Numbered from the stretch's first letter, positions 9,684 through 19,205 are shown. The stretch is DNA of 34,139 bases from Minisyncoccota bacterium (GCA_937958705.1 CALGNJ010000049.1:1-34139), one strand, 5' to 3'. The notes: generated by a model from the sequence alone, not told the origin. Numbers and translations are program-made.

Positions 9684-10319
9684 TTATTCTGCTGACTCCT
9701 CTTCTTCTCCCTTACCTTTTTGTTCAGACTCAATAGCACTCATATCAATTTCTGTTGGAGCCTCCTCTTCAACAATTTCTTGAGCTACTGATGAAGTAAC
9801 AACTGCTTCTTCTGGATCTTCTGTAACTGTAACGTTAGCTGGAAGAACAAGATCTTTTACTAAAATGTTGTCTCCGACGTTTGTCATTGCTGTCATGTCT
9901 ACAACAATCTCTGAAGGTAGATCACGTGGTAGTGAAACTACATTTACTTCTCTCAAAACCTTAGAGATTGATGCTCCTGCTTTTTCAGCTGGTGCAAGCC
10001 CTTCAAATACCAATGGTACAGATGCCTCAATCGCTTCACCTTTAGTAGTGGCATAAAATTCTACGTGTAAAATTTCTTCTGATACTGGGTGTCTTTGAAT
10101 TTCTTTAATGAGAACGTCTTTTGACTCGTCTCCTGCTCCATCAAGTTCAATGATAGAAGAAGTACCAGCTTCTTTATATACTGCTAAAAATTCACTTGTT
10201 AGTAATGAAATCACCACAGACTCACCGTTCCCGTTACATACTGCAGGAACGAAACCGTCTTGTCGCAATGTCTCAAGTGATGCGCCTGCTTGGCGTGCTT
10301 GTGCTGTTAGTTTCATCAT
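9684..10319 (-). CDS. rplY: 50S ribosomal protein bL25 / Ctc
   Basis: 'MKLTAQARQAGASLETLRQDGFVPAVCNG', 'VLIKEIQRHPVSEEILHVEFYA' and acidic C-terminal tail as in Ctc-type L25. Confidence 0.92.
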   Translation of the reverse strand: MMKLTAQARQAGASLETLRQDGFVPAVCNGNGESVVISLLTSEFLAVYKEAGTSSIIELDGAGDESKDVLIKEIQRHPVSEEILHVEFYATTKGEAIEASVPLVFEGLAPAEKAGASISKVLREVNVVSLPRDLPSEIVVDMTAMTNVGDNILVKDLVLPANVTVTEDPEEAVVTSSVAQEIVEEEAPTEIDMSAIESEQKGKGEEEESAE

Positions 10320-10330
10320 AATACGCAGTA

Positions 10331-10567
10331 TTATAGTCGTTTTTTAGGAATAAGCAACCATATACTCCAGCCTGCCCAAATGGAGTTCAAAATAATAAAT
10401 GGCCAGAGCATTCCATCAACTGCGTATGCTAAAAGCAAGACAGAACCAACAAGATTAAAAATCTCGTCAGCCTTAGTTCTTTTATCTAAGTCATTATAGT
10501 TTCCAATAATAAATGCAATGAATATACATAAGGCTCCAACAATTCCTGATAAGTAAAATAAATCCAT
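10331..10567 (-). CDS. Small membrane protein, CBU_0592-like
   Basis: 78 aa, three hydrophobic segments, 'GIVGALCIFIAFI...NLVGSVLLLAYAVDGMLWPFIILNSIWAGWSIW'. Confidence 0.75.
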   Translation of the reverse strand: MDLFYLSGIVGALCIFIAFIIGNYNDLDKRTKADEIFNLVGSVLLLAYAVDGMLWPFIILNSIWAGWSIWLLIPKKRL

Positions 10568-10659
10568 AATGCTCGTAGTATACCGTATTCCCCACCATAC
10601 ACCTTAATTCTAACTCAGGCTTGCTATAATCTATCTATTATTTAGTAAATATTTTTTCT

Positions 10660-11703
10660 ATGAGTGAACAATTTGATTTTATTGCAATTGGAGACGTGGT
10701 TACCGATGCTTTTGTAAACCTAGACTCTGTGCAAATCCTCGAGCAAGAAAGAGGTCCAGATTTAATGGCGGTACGATACGGGGACAAGATCCCATTTAAC
10801 TGGCACAAAATTATTCCAGGAGTTGGAAACTCAGCAAATGCGGCGGTTTCAGCAACCAGACTCGGATTAAAAACTGCATACGTAGCAAATGTAGGTGGAG
10901 ATGCATATGGTGCAGAACAAATTGAAGCACTCAAATCAAATGATATCGATACCAAGTTCATTACAGTCCATGAGGGAGAAAAATCAAATTATCACTACGT
11001 ACTGCTTCACAAGGCTGATCGAACTATTCTCGTAAAACACACAGAATTTGATTACAAACTACCCGAGATTGGAACACCTACATGGATGTACCTTTCATCT
11101 ATGGCTGAGAACACACTTCCTCATCACATGGAAATTGCTGACTACCTAGAAGCAAACCCAACAGTAAAACTTGCATTCCAACCAGGAACATTTCAGATGA
11201 AACTTGGAATTGAAAATCTTGGTCGAATTTACAAAAACTCAGCATTATTCTTTTGTAACGTAGAAGAAGCAAAACGAATCTTATATACACACATGCCCGA
11301 ACTAGAAGAGCCTGTTGAGCAACTGGAAACGGATTCTGGACGAAAAGCTGCTGTGAAGATGCTTCTTGAAGAAATGGAAAAACAAGGACCAACAATTCCA
11401 GTTATTACCGACGGACCAGACGGAGCGTACGTACGAGACACTGATGGTTCTATCTACTGGTGTCCCATGTATCCTGATCCAAAACCCCCTATCGACCGAA
11501 CGGGTGCTGGAGACTCATTCTCATCAACCTTTACTGCAATCTATGCAGAAACAGGTGATGTTACAGAAGCACTTCTGGTTGGACCTTTAAACTCGATGAA
11601 TGTTGTGCAACATGTTGGAGCACAAGAAGGACTTCAAACTAGAGAAGAAATCCAAGTGCACCTAGATAATGCTCCAGAATTCTACAAAGTGAGCGAGCTT
11701 TAA
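10660..11703 (+). CDS. PfkB-family carbohydrate/nucleoside kinase
   Basis: 'GVGNSANAAVSATRLGLKTAYVANVGGDAYG' and 'DRTGAGDSFSSTFTA' PfkB signatures. Confidence 0.92.
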   Translation: MSEQFDFIAIGDVVTDAFVNLDSVQILEQERGPDLMAVRYGDKIPFNWHKIIPGVGNSANAAVSATRLGLKTAYVANVGGDAYGAEQIEALKSNDIDTKFITVHEGEKSNYHYVLLHKADRTILVKHTEFDYKLPEIGTPTWMYLSSMAENTLPHHMEIADYLEANPTVKLAFQPGTFQMKLGIENLGRIYKNSALFFCNVEEAKRILYTHMPELEEPVEQLETDSGRKAAVKMLLEEMEKQGPTIPVITDGPDGAYVRDTDGSIYWCPMYPDPKPPIDRTGAGDSFSSTFTAIYAETGDVTEALLVGPLNSMNVVQHVGAQEGLQTREEIQVHLDNAPEFYKVSEL

Positions 11704-11854
11704 AATAAGTACATTATTTTGTCGGTCGCGAAAAAACTTCCTCATCGTACATCCATACGTCTTGAAAGTTTTTTTCTTACCTCTTACCACTACATCTTCT
11801 TTAAAAACTCTTATGCATTACTTGGAGATAGACTAATGATTATTGAGAAAAATA

Positions 11855-11879
11855 AAAGCACGCCGTTGGCGTGCTTTTG
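11855..11879. terminator. Intrinsic terminator
   Basis: AAAAGCACGCC-GTT-GGCGTGCTTTT. Confidence 0.85.
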
Positions 11880-11896
11880 AAAACGTGAGATTCTGA

Positions 11897-12190
11897 TTAA
11901 CCAAGCGCCTTGAACAAAGGTTTACGAATGAATGTATCTAATATAAATTCTGCAGCTGCGCATGAACCATTTTTGATACATCTCCAATAGTTTTTCAGAT
12001 GCAAGATTATTTGAAGCTTCTCAAAGATATTTACAATCTCAGCCTCTGGTTTTTTTAGATACCAGCCATATGAAGAATTTCCTGGAATATCTGGATTTGC
12101 AACCAGAGCAACAGCATTAATGCTGGGCGCAGGCACTCCTAATTCCTCAAGGAGTTTTCTTATCTTGGAAGTACTTTGTGGGTAACGCAT
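11897..12190 (-). CDS. Hypothetical protein, 97 aa
   Basis: ATG preceded by AGGATAAATA (SD-like); no family recognised. Confidence 0.55.
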   Translation of the reverse strand: MRYPQSTSKIRKLLEELGVPAPSINAVALVANPDIPGNSSYGWYLKKPEAEIVNIFEKLQIILHLKNYWRCIKNGSCAAAEFILDTFIRKPLFKALG

Positions 12191-12288
12191 TATTTATCCT
12201 ATACATTATAAATTAAGGTTCAAAAATAGAGACCTCGTGTCTCATATTTAAGCAATATTATACCTGATACAAATCATTTGCGTAAATT

Positions 12289-13134
12289 CTATGATTCCAA
12301 CATTGTCCCGCAGTTCTTGCAGTGAGATGCACTTTGCTCATGAAATTGCAGTCCACATGTTTGACACGGAATTTTCTTTTTGTTGATTTGCCCGATATGA
12401 GCTTGTAGCAAAGTTGACATGTACACAGGAATTGAGAATACTCCTGCCATAATAATAAACATTACAATAAACTGCCCTATCTTAGTAACTGGCGTTATAT
12501 CTCCGAAACCAACAGTTGTCACCGTTACCATAGAAAAATATAACGCATCATCAAAGGTGCCAATCTCCGGGTTTTGTGTTGCCTCGAACGTAAAGAATAA
12601 ACCAGCAGAGACGTAGAGGAGTACAAAAAGTGTAAATGCAATCTTCATGATTAAAATCTGAGTAATCTTTTTTTTAGGAACGTGTTTATGATTAAAATAT
12701 TTATCAAAATATCTAAAAATCTTAAATAGTCGGAATACTCGCAAGAACTGAAGTGAACCAAATCCAGGAATAATTAGTGATAACCAAAACGGTACAACAG
12801 CCAAGATATCAGCAATATTAAAGAACGAACCTAGATATTTTTTATTGTCTTTATTAACACGGATTCGCGCAAACAATTCAATTGAGAAAAACATCATGAC
12901 AAGCACATCTAGTGTTCTTACAAAGGTATACCACTCTGGCGTAAGGTTGTATGTTTCAAGCACGTAAAAACAAGACGATGCGAGCACTAAAATAATAAGA
13001 AATACATCAAAGTAGAATTCTTCTTTTGTCTTGCCTTTTTCGTCAAAGAACTTTGCCAAGTGCTTTGGTTTATAAAAATCTAATGTAAAAAGAGACTTTA
13101 GAAAATCCAAGAACGTGTACTTCCTCCTCGACAT
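12289..13134 (-). CDS. Voltage-gated potassium channel-like protein with C-terminal zinc ribbon
   Basis: Six-TM layout, S4-like 'LQFLRVFRLFKIFRYFDKYF', filter 'TVTTVGFGDITP', tail 'CQTCGLQFHEQSASHCKNCG'. Confidence 0.92.
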   Translation of the reverse strand: MSRRKYTFLDFLKSLFTLDFYKPKHLAKFFDEKGKTKEEFYFDVFLIILVLASSCFYVLETYNLTPEWYTFVRTLDVLVMMFFSIELFARIRVNKDNKKYLGSFFNIADILAVVPFWLSLIIPGFGSLQFLRVFRLFKIFRYFDKYFNHKHVPKKKITQILIMKIAFTLFVLLYVSAGLFFTFEATQNPEIGTFDDALYFSMVTVTTVGFGDITPVTKIGQFIVMFIIMAGVFSIPVYMSTLLQAHIGQINKKKIPCQTCGLQFHEQSASHCKNCGTMLES

Positions 13135-13135
13135 A

Positions 13136-13909
13136 CTATATATCTTTAGTTAGCACGACAGGACCCTCTTTTGTAATCAGTACAGTCTCTTCAAACTGAG
13201 AAGTATCAGATCCATCTTTTGTCTCGAAAGTCCATCCATCAGACAGCATTGTAATTCTCCAACCGCCTGCTGTCACAATCGGCTCAATAGCAAGTATCAT
13301 ACCCTCCTTGAGAGGCTCAGCGTATCCTGATCCCCCAAAACTCGGCACAAACGGATCCATATGAATCTTATGACCCACACCATGCCCGCCAAGTTCTTTA
13401 ACTGTCTTGAATCCGTATTTACGGGCACATTCTTCTGCAGCAACCCCAATATCATTTGTAGTGTTTCCCACCCTAGCGGCAGCAATAGCAGCTTGTGTAG
13501 CCTCATAGGAGCACTCAAGAAGCTTCTTTCGTTCTGGTGTTGATTCTCCAACAAGATATGAACGACAGTTGTCTATAAACATACCCTTCCAAATAATAAT
13601 CACATCCAAAGAAACCAGATCTCCTTCTTGAATCACTGTCTTGTTTTCGTAACCAATCCCATGAGCAACATGGCTGTTAACTGAAATACATGTGGCACAC
13701 GGAAACGGAGGGTCAGATTTTTTTGTTTGATATCCAATTGTTCCAGACTGTGCACCAACAGACTCAATGAGTCTTCTTGATTCTATCTCTATATCATGAT
13801 GCGTTACTCCTGGTTTTAAAAAAGTTTTTAACCCACGCATAACTTCAGCAAGCTTTACGCCACCTTCTGTCATTATTGCTATTTCTTGTTCGTTATATGT
13901 CGTTACCAT
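13136..13909 (-). CDS. map: Type I methionine aminopeptidase
   Basis: 'INSHVAHGI'-type region (ISVNSHVAHGIGYENK), 'ELGGHGVGHKIHMDPFVP', 'GMILAIEPI'. Confidence 0.95.
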   Translation of the reverse strand: MVTTYNEQEIAIMTEGGVKLAEVMRGLKTFLKPGVTHHDIEIESRRLIESVGAQSGTIGYQTKKSDPPFPCATCISVNSHVAHGIGYENKTVIQEGDLVSLDVIIIWKGMFIDNCRSYLVGESTPERKKLLECSYEATQAAIAAARVGNTTNDIGVAAEECARKYGFKTVKELGGHGVGHKIHMDPFVPSFGGSGYAEPLKEGMILAIEPIVTAGGWRITMLSDGWTFETKDGSDTSQFEETVLITKEGPVVLTKDI

Positions 13910-13911
13910 GT

Positions 13912-14502
13912 CTATAGATTAACACGCTCCATAATTTCTGTGTGAATCTCTTCAATTGATCTGCTGGCGTCAATTTTTAGGAACTGATAATACTCTTCGT
14001 TCTCAAGAAAATCAATTGTTCGCAAGACCTCTTTATCAAACCAATCGAGTCGCTCCTCGATTGCTGCGGCTGTGTCATCTACTCCTCGCCCCCGAGCAAT
14101 CATTCTCTCTTTGGCAAGCTCTCTTGGGAGATCGAGATAAATCACTGTCGGACTTTCGATACCATAAAAACGAAGTGCTCCATCTAATACTTTTGCTTCA
14201 CGAATACGTCGACCAACCCCATCAGCAACTAAGTGTTTTGATCCATTAAAAAAATCTAGAAGCATATGTGACCAGATGTGAATTGCAAGAAATTCTGGTT
14301 GCAATGAACCTGAATTTGCAAGTTCTGCTGAACGTTCTGCTGTATAACCAGACTTTGTCCAGAACTCTCTAAATTGTCCACCTAACTCTAGTCGCAGGAT
14401 ATCCATTCCTTGCTCCTCCATCTTCTCTCTTAGTAATGCGGCTTGTGTTCCTTTCCCACAACCCGAGTTTCCTATAAAAATAAATACTCGTTGTTTTGTC
14501 AT
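13912..14502 (-). CDS. adk: Adenylate kinase family nucleoside monophosphate kinase
   Basis: P-loop 'GNSGCGKGTQ', 'VADGVGRRIREAKVLDG', 'YLDLPRELAKERMIARGRGVDD'; position next to map. Confidence 0.85.
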   Translation of the reverse strand: MTKQRVFIFIGNSGCGKGTQAALLREKMEEQGMDILRLELGGQFREFWTKSGYTAERSAELANSGSLQPEFLAIHIWSHMLLDFFNGSKHLVADGVGRRIREAKVLDGALRFYGIESPTVIYLDLPRELAKERMIARGRGVDDTAAAIEERLDWFDKEVLRTIDFLENEEYYQFLKIDASRSIEEIHTEIMERVNL

Positions 14503-14542
14503 GACGAGTATTATAACAAGTCTATATTTTTATGCCTTATAT

Positions 14543-14570
14543 TTGACATCCTGTATATAATATGGATAAT
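14543..14570 (+). promoter_or_regulatory. Putative sigma70-type promoter
   Basis: TTGACA (14543-14548), 16-nt spacer, GATAAT (14565-14570), upstream of the 84-aa ORF. Confidence 0.6.
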
Positions 14571-14606
14571 ATGTATATGTCCTTTTAGAAACCTGTGGAG
14601 AAAAAC

Positions 14607-14861
14607 ATGTTTGGTGCAAAATTTATGGAAGCATTTGGTCACAACTACAAACCGCAACCTCAAAAAAAATTCTCTGACGATGATTACCATCGCTATCTAC
14701 CAACAATGTCTGAAATCGATGAGTGGATCGAGATGGATGATTACTATGAATTGGAGTCTTATCTGGATGAGGTGACTGGGGTAGCATCTTTGGGTGCAGA
14801 TGCATTAAAATTTGAAGGCCCTCGACTCATCACACCAAAACATCTGGGCCGGAAGCGGTAA
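14607..14861 (+). CDS. Small acidic hypothetical protein
   Basis: 84 aa from ATG 14607 (SD GGAG 6 nt upstream; a GTG at 14595 is the alternative start). MFGAKFMEAFGHNYKPQPQKKFSDDDYHRYLPTMSEIDEWIEMDDYYELESYLDEV... Confidence 0.65.
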   Translation: MFGAKFMEAFGHNYKPQPQKKFSDDDYHRYLPTMSEIDEWIEMDDYYELESYLDEVTGVASLGADALKFEGPRLITPKHLGRKR

Positions 14862-14890
14862 TACGAAACCGCTTAAAGTTCATAAATGAC

Positions 14891-14923
14891 TAGCTCTCGT
14901 ATTACATACGAGAGCTAATTTTT
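14891..14923 (+). terminator. Intrinsic terminator
   Basis: TAGCTCTCGTA-TTACA-TACGAGAGCTA followed by ATTTTTTA. Confidence 0.88.
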
Positions 14924-14930
14924 TATTTAT

Positions 14931-14959
14931 AAAAAATGATGGCATAGCCATCATTTTTT
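14931..14959. terminator. Intrinsic terminator (secY side)
   Basis: AAAAAATGATGGC-ATA-GCCATCATTTTTT. Confidence 0.88.
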
Positions 14960-14980
14960 CATCTATAAGTTTAATTCCCT

Positions 14981-16264
14981 CTAGTACTCTCGCATTGTAA
15001 TTTGAGAATCAAGCCGCTTAACAAGATCGATAGTTACCGACACTGCAATAAGAAGTCCTGTACCCCCAATCGCAAGCGACTGCAGCCCAGTGATTCCTTG
15101 GATCACTACCGGCAATACCGCAACTGTTGCCAAGAAGATTGCTCCTACCAATGTAATTTTTGTCATTACATTACCAAGATATTCTTCTGTCTGAGCTCCT
15201 GGACGTACACCTGGAACAAATGATCCACCCTTTTGCAGATTGTCTGCAACTTGTTTTGGATCAAATGTAACTGCTGTATAGAAGTATGTGAACAGAAATG
15301 TGAGCACAAAGTACGCACCTCCATAGATCCACAAGTTAGCAAGTCCCTCTAGAATAGACTGTCCAAGACTAGCCATTGCCGGATTAGCAGAAACTGCCAA
15401 GAACTGTGCAACCATCTGTGGGAAAATCAATACTGAAATCGCAAAGATGATTGGGATAACTCCAGCTTGGTTCAGACGTAGTGGCAAGTATGTTGATACC
15501 GCACCAGCTGATCGTCCTGACCCTCGTGATTGTTTTGCGTGTGAAATTGGAATTGGTCGCTCAGCTTCTGTGATATACACAATTGCATAAATCACTGCAA
15601 ATGCCATAACTAAGAATAGTGCATACAGAGGAATATCTGCGGGATTAACTAAGAGGTTTTGGTATAACGAGAATATTTGTCCCGGCAGGATTGCAACAAT
15701 ACCAGCAAAGATAACGAGTGATACACCGTTACCAATACCAAATTCTGAAACAAGTTCACCAATCCACATAAGTAGAACAGACCCAGCAACAACAATTAAG
15801 ATATTAACTAACAACTCAGCTGTTGTTAGGTTTCCAAGTACTCCCTGTGACTGTAAAAGTTTGATTAGACCAAACCCTTGAATAGCCGCAAGTGGTACTG
15901 ACATAAGTCGTGAGTACATTGAAATCTTTTTTCGTCCTGCTTCTGATTCACGCTGCATTTCTTTTACTTTTGGAGACATCATCCCAACAAGTTGCATAAT
16001 AATAGATGCAGTAATGTATGGACCAACTCCAAGAAGAGCAATTGAAAGGTTTGCAAATCCACCTCCAGAGAAGATGTTTAGAAACCCAAGTAGATCCCCT
16101 CCTTCCCCGTTTAGCAGAGATTGCAATGCTGCAACATCTGCTCCAGGCATAGGAATGTTAGCAAGGACTCGGAAAATCATAAATCCAAAGAGTACAAAAA
16201 GGATTCTATTCCTCAAGACTTGGTCTCCCCATACTAGTTTAAGTTTTTGTGTAAATACGTTCAT
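14981..16264 (-). CDS. secY: Preprotein translocase subunit SecY
   Basis: 427 aa, 'RILFVLFGFMIFRVLANIPMPG', 'GFANLSIALLGVGPYITASIIMQL', 'KQSRGSGRSAGAVSTYLPLRLNQAGVIPIIFA'. Confidence 0.97.
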   Translation of the reverse strand: MNVFTQKLKLVWGDQVLRNRILFVLFGFMIFRVLANIPMPGADVAALQSLLNGEGGDLLGFLNIFSGGGFANLSIALLGVGPYITASIIMQLVGMMSPKVKEMQRESEAGRKKISMYSRLMSVPLAAIQGFGLIKLLQSQGVLGNLTTAELLVNILIVVAGSVLLMWIGELVSEFGIGNGVSLVIFAGIVAILPGQIFSLYQNLLVNPADIPLYALFLVMAFAVIYAIVYITEAERPIPISHAKQSRGSGRSAGAVSTYLPLRLNQAGVIPIIFAISVLIFPQMVAQFLAVSANPAMASLGQSILEGLANLWIYGGAYFVLTFLFTYFYTAVTFDPKQVADNLQKGGSFVPGVRPGAQTEEYLGNVMTKITLVGAIFLATVAVLPVVIQGITGLQSLAIGGTGLLIAVSVTIDLVKRLDSQITMREY

Positions 16265-16284
16265 AATAAATATATATTACACTA

Positions 16285-16728
16285 TTATTTTACTGATCCA
16301 CCTGCTTTCTCAATTTTGTCGATGGCGGTCTTTGATGCAAGACAGTTTGAAATAGTAAGTTTCTTTGAAATGTCACCTGTTCCAAGAATTTTGATTGATG
16401 GAATTTGTGCTTTCGCGTTGTGATCAACGATTCCTTTTTGAACAAGAATTTTAGGTGAAACAATATCTCCGTTTTCGAAGTGCTTCTCTAATGTAGAAAG
16501 GTTTATTGGGAAGTGATACGTAATGATATCTCGTGCCCGGTTACCGTTCTTACCTTGTCCTCGCAATTTTGGAAATTTCTTAATAAAGTCACGAACTTCT
16601 GGTCGCTTTGAGTTACCAGTCCTTGCATTTTGACCTTTCATTCCTTTTCCTGAAGTCTTCCCTCGCTTTCCTCCTCGTCCAACCCGCTTTCGTGAGCTGT
16701 TTGATTTTGTTAGTGAATGTATCTGCAT
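16285..16728 (-). CDS. rplO: 50S ribosomal protein uL15
   Basis: 'RKRVGRGGKRGKTSGKGMKGQNARTG' N-terminal signature. Confidence 0.96.
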   Translation of the reverse strand: MQIHSLTKSNSSRKRVGRGGKRGKTSGKGMKGQNARTGNSKRPEVRDFIKKFPKLRGQGKNGNRARDIITYHFPINLSTLEKHFENGDIVSPKILVQKGIVDHNAKAQIPSIKILGTGDISKKLTISNCLASKTAIDKIEKAGGSVK

Positions 16729-16732
16729 AAGC

Positions 16733-17419
16733 CTATTTTTTTACTGCAAATTGACGTAGTGCCTCGATAGTCACTCGTGCGTTATTAATGTTGTTTTTTG
16801 ATCGTGAAAGTAATTTACCTCCAACCTCATCTACTCCCGCTAGTTCAAGTACTGTCCTAACTCCACCTCCAGCAGCAAGTCCTTTACCTGTAACAGGTCG
16901 TAGCAACACTTCTGAGGCTTTGTATTTAGTTTGAACATCGTGTGGAATTGAGTTGTTCTCTGTAAGTTTCAGTGTGATCATGTCTCGTTTTGCAACTCGT
17001 ACAGCTTTGTCAATTGCCGCAGCTGTGTCGTTTGCTTTTGCAAGACCAAACCCTACTCGACCTTTTTTATCTCCAATTACAATTGCAACTGAAAATGAGA
17101 ATCGTCGTCCTCCAGCCATAACTCGAGTAACTCGACGCAGTGAAACAATTTTCTGTTCGAACTCTGGTTTTTCTCGTCGGAAGTTTTTCCGTCGTGGTCC
17201 ACCTCGTCCTCCTGGACGTCCACCTCGCTGTCCTTGTCCACCTCGTGGTCGGAACGCTGGCTTGTCTCCTGGTTTTGCTGCAGCTGGTTTTACTGGCGTG
17301 TCAGTTGTTGTTGCAGTAGTTTCTACTTGTGCTTCTACTTTTGTTTCTGTTGCAGGAGTCTCAACAACTGGTGTTGCTGTATCTGTCGTCTCAACTGCTT
17401 TTTTTTCTTCTTCTGTCAT
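16733..17419 (-). CDS. rpsE: 30S ribosomal protein uS5 with N-terminal extension
   Basis: 'EQKIVSLRRVTRVMAGGRRFSFSVAIVIGDKKGRVGFGLAKANDTAAAIDKAV' S5 core after a ~90-aa Thr/Glu/Ala- then Arg/Gly-rich extension. Confidence 0.96.
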   Translation of the reverse strand: MTEEEKKAVETTDTATPVVETPATETKVEAQVETTATTTDTPVKPAAAKPGDKPAFRPRGGQGQRGGRPGGRGGPRRKNFRREKPEFEQKIVSLRRVTRVMAGGRRFSFSVAIVIGDKKGRVGFGLAKANDTAAAIDKAVRVAKRDMITLKLTENNSIPHDVQTKYKASEVLLRPVTGKGLAAGGGVRTVLELAGVDEVGGKLLSRSKNNINNARVTIEALRQFAVKK

Positions 17420-17426
17420 ATATCAA

Positions 17427-17768
17427 TTAAAAGTTAAGTCCACCTTCTCGTGCCCCCTCAGCAAAAGCTTTGACACGACCAGTGTACCGGAATCCACCTC
17501 GGTCAAATACAATATCAGTTACACCTGCTTTTTTTGCAAGTTCAGCCATTTGTTTCCCAGCTTCAGAAGCTCGGTCTGTAAATGTCTTTCCTGATCCACC
17601 TTGTGTAGAAACTGCTGCTAATGTGTGTGCTGCTACATCATCTATAAGTTGTGCAGTAAGGTACCGATTTGATCGGTACACAGCTAGGCGTGGTCGCTCT
17701 GCCGTCCCAGAGATCTGAGACCGAACTCGTGCGTGTCGCCTTATTCGTTTTGTTGTTTTTGTTGTCAT
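17427..17768 (-). CDS. rplR: 50S ribosomal protein uL18
   Basis: From ATG 17768: MTTKTTKRIRRHARVRSQISGTAERPRLAVYRSNRYLTAQLIDD...FDRGGFRYTGRVKAFAEGAREGGL. Confidence 0.95.
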   Translation of the reverse strand: MTTKTTKRIRRHARVRSQISGTAERPRLAVYRSNRYLTAQLIDDVAAHTLAAVSTQGGSGKTFTDRASEAGKQMAELAKKAGVTDIVFDRGGFRYTGRVKAFAEGAREGGLNF

Positions 17769-17855
17769 GTGTATTGTATGTGTCGTTAAATCAATCCATA
17801 TCTCATCTCTATATACATAAAGTATAGAGAATGCCTTTTGCAATCAGTGTCTGTC

Positions 17856-18389
17856 TTATACGTTTTTCTTCCCTTCCTTTCGTCTAATAATCTCGTCTGA
17901 ATATCGGATACCCTTCCCCTTGTACGGTTCTGGTTTCTTTTGTAGTCGAACCTTTGAAGCAAATAATCCTACTTGCTCCTTATCAACTCCTGCAACCGTA
18001 ATTGTTTGTTTTTCAACAGCAACATCTAGGTCGGATGGAATTTCCATTTCAACTGGATGTGAAAATCCGAGTTGCATAACTAGTTGTGATCCTTTTACCT
18101 CAGCTCTGAATCCAACCCCATCAATGATGAGGTTTTTTGTGAACTTCGTTGTTACTCCATCAATCATGTTTTTTACATGTGATGCTGTTGTTCCCCAAAG
18201 TGCACGACCACGTGGTGTGTCCTCTTTAGGTATAAACGTAACTAGTCCATCATTCAGAGAAATAGTAATAACATCATTAAATGTTCTCTCTAGTTCTCCA
18301 AGTGGGCCTTTCACCGTAACGGTAGACCCATTTATTTGTACATCTGTTCCAGCTGGAACTTGTAGTTCTTGTTTTCCAATTCTACTCAT
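17856..18389 (-). CDS. rplF: 50S ribosomal protein uL6
   Basis: MSRIGKQELQVPAGTDVQINGSTVTVKGPLGEL...KKPEPYKGKGIRYSDEIIRRKEGKK. Confidence 0.97.
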   Translation of the reverse strand: MSRIGKQELQVPAGTDVQINGSTVTVKGPLGELERTFNDVITISLNDGLVTFIPKEDTPRGRALWGTTASHVKNMIDGVTTKFTKNLIIDGVGFRAEVKGSQLVMQLGFSHPVEMEIPSDLDVAVEKQTITVAGVDKEQVGLFASKVRLQKKPEPYKGKGIRYSDEIIRRKEGKKNV

Positions 18390-18407
18390 AATATGTAATT
18401 AATGGTT

Positions 18408-18800
18408 TTACCAAATAGTGAATAATAGCTCTCCTCCCACTTTTTTAGCTTTTGCTTCTTTCCCTGAGATGATTCCCAACGGAGTTGAAAGCACTGATAA
18501 TCCGTATCCGTATTTCACAGGCCGTAGGTCACGGTATCCTGCATATTTTCGTACAGATAGTTTTGATACACGCCGTAGATCAGTGATCTTTGGTGTTTTA
18601 TCTTTATTGTACGCAATCTCTACTGTGAAAGATTTTGTTACTCCTTTACCAACCTCTTCGAAGTCTGTAATGTACCCTTCCTTCTTTAAAAGTAGTAGTA
18701 TATTTTTCTTCAGCTTTGAAGCAGGAACTGATGTGGTTGCGTTACCAGCCATACCAGCATTTTTTAAACTAATGATTAGTTCTGAAATTTTGTCATTCAT
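18408..18800 (-). CDS. rpsH: 30S ribosomal protein uS8
   Basis: MNDKISELIISLKNAG...RVSKLSVRKYAGYRDLRPVKYGYGLSVLSTPLGIISGKEA. Confidence 0.95.
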   Translation of the reverse strand: MNDKISELIISLKNAGMAGNATTSVPASKLKKNILLLLKKEGYITDFEEVGKGVTKSFTVEIAYNKDKTPKITDLRRVSKLSVRKYAGYRDLRPVKYGYGLSVLSTPLGIISGKEAKAKKVGGELLFTIW

Positions 18801-18851
18801 ATTACGCAAGTGATATTACCCTAGTTAATAACCCCCTAGTATGCCTAAGCA

Positions 18852-19037
18852 CTACCAAGATGATTTTTGAATACCAGGAATCAAGCCTTGATTAGCCATC
18901 TCGCGGAAACAAATACGACACAATTCAAAATCTCGCATGAATCCATGCTTTCGGCCACATTTAAAACACCGATTTACTTTCCGTGTTGAATATTTAACCT
19001 TCTTTTGCGATCGTGCAATAACTGATGTTTTCGCCAT
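18852..19037 (-). CDS. rpsN: 30S ribosomal protein uS14, zinc-binding type Z
   Basis: 61 aa, '[38 protein letters not shown]'. Confidence 0.97.
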   Translation of the reverse strand: MAKTSVIARSQKKVKYSTRKVNRCFKCGRKHGFMRDFELCRICFREMANQGLIPGIQKSSW

Positions 19038-19205
19038 ATAATTTTTCTTAATAATTAATACTTATAGATATAAGTCCCGGTATAGTAACAAACCCCTTAG
19101 TAAAGTCAATTACAACAACACCTCCTCTTGTATCCGCGAAGTCAGATTTCTCGGAAATAAAGACATGTAGTGCGGTATGGAATTCTTTTTTTAAACTAGT
19201 AATAT

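Noticed and set aside
16953-17594. 213-aa plus-strand ORF
   Set aside because: Antisense to rpsE/rplR; low-complexity reverse translation of the RG/Thr-rich extension and ribosomal codons.
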